From Phellopilus nigrolimitatus (lineage: Eukaryota; Basidiomycota; Agaricomycetes; Hymenochaetales; Hymenochaetaceae): a stretch of DNA of 23,358 nt. The DNA lies in the NCBI GenBank assembly GCA_021029095.1, contig JAJOHG010000393.1, forward strand, positions 1 to 23,358. Direction: 5' to 3'. Positions 19,719-23,358 of the stretch are shown one piece after another. Below the pieces are notes generated by a model. It was not told where the DNA came from and searched no databases. It saw nothing but the letters and a program-made list of their open reading frames with translations. Every line of letters starts with the position of its first letter. Position 1 is the first letter of the stretch. Both the position numbers and the translations under genes were made by a program.

Positions 19719-21436
19719 ATGCACCTGTACGAAATGACGATGAACATATTCGACATCGACGAGATTCTGCGCACGTTTCTTCAGTTCTGCGAAAAACCGA
19801 CATTGGCGCGCTTGGCTCGCACGAACAAACTGTTTTCCGACCCCGCTCTCGACGCGCTTTGGGAAACCCTCGAGTCGTTTTCCCATCTTCTGAAAATCTT
19901 CCCTCCAGAGCTCATCTCATGGCATGCTTCAGACTCTACTCCGCCGAAACCTGTGAGTGTGATGTGTATTTACGGTGCGTTCCTGCTGATTTGTTTTCGT
20001 AGACCGTGAATCATCTTATCGTGCCGAGAGACTGGAAGAGATTCGCAATGTATGCACAGCGCGTTCGGACCTGGAGTCCGGAAGACCTGTCATACATAGA
20101 GGAGCCCGTCGTTGATCACATAGCGTTCGGCCGGAATCCGGACTTCATCCTCCCTCGACTCACGCACATTGAAGTCACAGCTTCGACTGTTTCGGGCGTG
20201 CACCTGCAGACGCTCATCCTGTGCCCAACGCTTGAGTCTGTCACTATATGGAATCAGACGCCGAACGTATGGTCAACTCGCGCGATGAACACATTCTTCC
20301 GCACGCTGTCCGATCGCGCGCCAAATCTGCGCAAGCTCACAGTGCATTGGGGTGACGGTGTCGCTGTTACAGCACCATTCGTCGATGGTCTTTCGGACAT
20401 GTTCTCTTCTAAAGTATCGGTCCTGAACTCGGTCAATTTGTGGTCTCCAAATTGCATTGACGCCAAGAGTTTCTGTCTTTTATCGCAGCTCCCGTGCCTC
20501 ACGACGTTGCATCTCAACCTTATTAACATGGAAGACGCGTCTACGATCTGTTCGGACGTCAAGGACCATGCAAGCACCTTTCCGGCATTGCAGAATCTCT
20601 TCCTCGCTGGAAACATCGAGCAGTTCTACAAGATGCTACGTTTCTTTGGAACCGCGCGCGTCATGGTCAGCCTTGGCTTCAGTGTGCGGGAATATCCCAC
20701 TTCAAAACACCTCTTTCAACTACTCGGCTCTGTAGCCACAAACTTCCCTGGACTGCGTATTTTCCAGTTCAATGTACCAAAGGAAGAGATCAGAACACAA
20801 GACGTCAATCGGCTTTATCACTTGAATTCAGAACAATATCACCTCGACCTGACTACCCTTCAGCCCCTGCTGACGATGCGGAATCTCGCGGCCGTGCACC
20901 TCGAACTCGGCGTACCACTGTATCTTTCGGACACGGACATGTGCGTCATCGGGAGCGCGTGGCCAGCGATCGAGGTGCTTAATCTGTGCTCGGACCCGTA
21001 CTGCGAGCGCGCGCGAGCGGTACGTCCGGCAGCGACGGTTCAGGGGCTGCTTGCGGTCGCGACAGCATGCCCCGCACTGCAACACCTTGGACTGTTTCTC
21101 GATTGCAGCATCGGCATCTCCGAGGACGCACTCTCGTCTGTAAACATCGTGTCACGCGCTCTCATCAACCTTGACGTCGGCCGCTCGTGGGTAGTCGAGC
21201 CACCACTCGTTGCGGCACTCCTGAGTGGCGTCTTCCCTGCACTCAAGGTGTTCCAATGGGCAGGCATGGATAGTCCGGACTCGTGGACGAGTAATAGCAC
21301 CGCAGGCCTGCAGTTCGCGCACTCGCCCGGCTGGCGTCAGGTGTTTGACCTCTTGCCAGTATTCCATGCTGTTCGCAGGAACGAACGTCGTGCGCTGAGT
21401 GCAAAAGGCGATGAGGTGAGAATGTTCGTGGATTAA
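19719..21436 (+). CDS. F-box-like / leucine-rich-repeat-like protein (two exons, 555 aa)
   Basis: Exon 1 is 19719-19952 and exon 2 is 20003-21436, joined by a 50-nt phase-0 intron (GTGAGT...CGTAG). Residues 8-65 look like the divergent F-box common in basidiomycetes (IFDIDEILRTFLQFC, then LARLARTNKLFSDPALDALW). The remainder has repeated leucine-rich elements (LPCLTTLHLNLIN, FPALQNLFLAGN, NLAAVHLELG, AIEVLNLCSDP, ALQHLGLFLDCS). F-box proteins usually link substrates to SCF ubiquitin ligases; that role is inferred from the family and no substrate can be named. The first in-frame ATG of exon 1 was chosen; 19734 is an alternative. It is divergent from GWT1. Confidence 0.85.
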
Positions 21437-23358
21437 TAAGCCGATACTCGGCGCAGTTTTCAAAAGTCGAGTATAACGACAGTCTCATCCTGGAGTCATG
21501 ACGGATCCAATCGCCTCTTTTTCGACGTCTTGAAATTTGCATAGAAATCACCTCCTTCAGCTCTGGACTCCCGAAAATAATTCCGATGAGTGCGTGTCGA
21601 CCTTCATCCTCCTACAGTTCACGGCGCAAATTTTTCTTGTTTGCTTATTTCTTAAAATACCTTATCAATGAGTTTTCTTTTGAATATGTACAGCACTGTC
21701 AATGTATACCACCCAATGAAGGAATGCAATATGGGTTTCGTTTTTCACCCTCTGTGGTCCATTGTGCGCATGCGTACAAGTACAGAGTTTTTTTGAATTC
21801 GGCCACGTGGCGAGAGTTCTTATCCTTGTTTCCCACCGATTCACTTTAACTACTAAAAAGTGTTTTCCTCCGTAATACTGCACTGTTCTTCTCAAATGCT
21901 TGCGCATGCACCGCTTGGAAAAAAATGATCGACGGGGATCGGCATCACGTCATAAGTAAAGGTACACTTGGATGTAGAAAGTCGTGGTGATCGACATTTG
22001 CTTTTTGTCTATCTTTACAAGTGCTTTGGCTGCTTACCCCCGCTTAGCGCCCAATTTCAGGTCCGTAAGACATGCCGCTGCCATGCAAGCTCATAGCTGC
22101 CTTCTTGGTCCAGGTTTGCCTGAGCTGATCGCCACAAACACAAGCTGCTTTACTTGACCTCACATGCTTTGGAACTCATTCCTTCCATTGTTTCAGGTTT
22201 GTACATGTGGGTAGGTAGTATATTGTTGATGAAGGAACACCGGCTTAGCAGAATATATAATACAAAAATACGCATTATTTATTCAGGTGAATTATGCTCC
22301 GGAAGCCGGCAGTTGGTCATCTCCTACAATTCGTTTCTGGATGTTGAGGGCAAACGAAAAATGAGGTGTAATGAACGACTATCCCATTTCATTCTATATT
22401 CTTGTATGGAATCCTCAATACGGTACCAAGAACATGTTTGCATTGCACCCGTCGTTCAAACAGTTGGTGGCAGAGCTTGATAATTGAGACACTAATATAT
22501 CCATCGGGGTGCTTTACTTCGTAATGCCCATGGTACAAATTATAAAATCGACAGACTCTGCTATTCTCTCCTTTCTTCTTCCTTCAACAGGGCATTGTCC
22601 ACAACATACTACTTCCGAGAACGGCAGAATATGTCAGTACATAATTTTAGGAGCGTACTGCGAGCGGCAAATAACACACCATAAGATGACAGCAAGAACC
22701 GGAAGGGTCCAAGTCAGACATAGGAGTCTTGCGATGCCACACGGCATCCTCGGAGGTCCAGGAGGCTGACGCCGCTGACTGCGCAAGGCTAGACAGCGGC
22801 TTGCTTCGACTGGACACATCCGAGCAGCGCCAACTTCCGCGCAGCAGACCTGTCTGCCACCCCGCCGACAGCGCGCAGCTGGACGGGCTGACACCATCGG
22901 TCTAGCTACATTACGGAAGTCGAGGGCTGGCTCCGTACGACGTGAACTTCCGCGGCTATTCGCCAGCAGACCTGTCCGTCTCCGCTCCGTTGGCGGCCGA
23001 AGCCGGCGGAGCTGAGACCACATCGGAATGCCACATTATGGAAGTTGAGAGGTCGCCCGTGTCGACGGACGGCGAAACACAAGGGTCTTGATTTGTCGTA
23101 ACATGAATATAGCGAGGAGCGATGGTGGCATACGGGGGTAAGACTCGGGTAGGATACTGCTAGGCGAGGATGTGTCTGAGAAGGGAAGAGATTAGTGGCA
23201 AGGAGGTATGCCACCAAATAGCTACTTACATTCAAGAAGCAGCATCGTCATTTAGCCATAAAAATGGGCCGCACAGTAAAAGGATAATATTTGAAGAGAT
23301 TTGTCCCATTGAGGTGATCATGATGGTATGCGCTGGTTAGGCTGGCGGTAGATAGGTG
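21437..23358. other. 3' flank and intergenic sequence, no supported gene
   Basis: Open frames here (for example 21586-21849 and 22154-22480 plus, 23023-22634 and 23235-22906 minus) are short, of mixed composition, and unrecognised. The only structure I see is the diverged duplicated unit at about 22832-23052. A GC-rich patch spans about 22740-23080, surrounded by AT-rich DNA. Confidence 0.5.
22832..23052. repeat. Diverged tandem duplication, unit about 95-110 bp
   Basis: Unit 1 (22832 to about 22927) and unit 2 (22945 to about 23052) share AACTTCCGCG at the start, AGCAGACCTGTC soon after, and CATTAYGGAAGTYGAG at the end. The middle parts differ and unit 2 is slightly longer. Read on the minus strand, both units translate to similar peptides (LDFRNVA and LNFHNVA, then GRQVC and DGQVC), which hints at a repeated coding relic but does not prove one. 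Confidence 0.6.

Noticed and set aside
1..23358. CRISPR arrays, operons and Shine-Dalgarno sites
   Set aside because: The sequence is eukaryotic with spliceosomal introns. No regularly spaced direct repeats were seen.

Overview
The window looks like nuclear DNA from a basidiomycete fungus, probably an agaricomycete. The genes carry many short introns (about 50-90 nt, GT...AG, with CTRAC-like branch sites). The recognisable proteins also fit: a Ty3/Gypsy-type Gag, multi-exon microsomal P450s, an HPP-family membrane protein, the fungal GPI inositol acyltransferase GWT1, and an F-box/LRR-like protein. All exon models were built by hand from splice signals and reading-frame continuity.

Left part (1-5480): the 5' end of an LTR retrotransposon lies on the minus strand (LTR about 1926-1667, gag 969 to the window edge). 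An AT-rich stretch follows, then a GC-rich island (2900-4070) with no clean gene but one minus-strand stretch resembling 40S ribosomal protein uS2. Next come a second small GC-rich patch, a perfect 45-nt palindrome and two more hairpins (4287-4601).

Middle (5480-15480): two cytochrome P450 genes and two HPP-family genes. P450a (8573-6477, minus) and P450b (13366-15473, plus) are both intact. Each has nine exons of identical lengths and encodes 546 aa, with six amino-acid differences. Next to P450a is a broken HPP pseudogene (about 5500-6000, plus). Next to P450b is an intact HPP gene (11653-10875, minus). This is a duplicated HPP+P450 pair whose order and orientation were rearranged. The two P450s are near-identical from late exon 1 to early exon 4 but unalignable in intron 5, a mosaic that suggests gene conversion. 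Their promoters keep a TATA box and a CCAAT-containing block in otherwise diverged DNA.

Right part (15480-23358): an unrecognised two-exon gene (17130-15681, minus), an eight-exon GWT1 gene (19512-17413, minus) with one apparent GC-AG intron, and, divergently from a roughly 200-bp shared promoter, an F-box/LRR-like gene (19719-21436, plus). The last 1.9 kb holds no gene I can support, only a diverged duplicated unit of about 100 bp near 22832-23052.

Only the P450/HPP pairs suggest a shared function, and no pathway can be assigned from sequence alone. I saw no tRNA, rRNA or CRISPR array.
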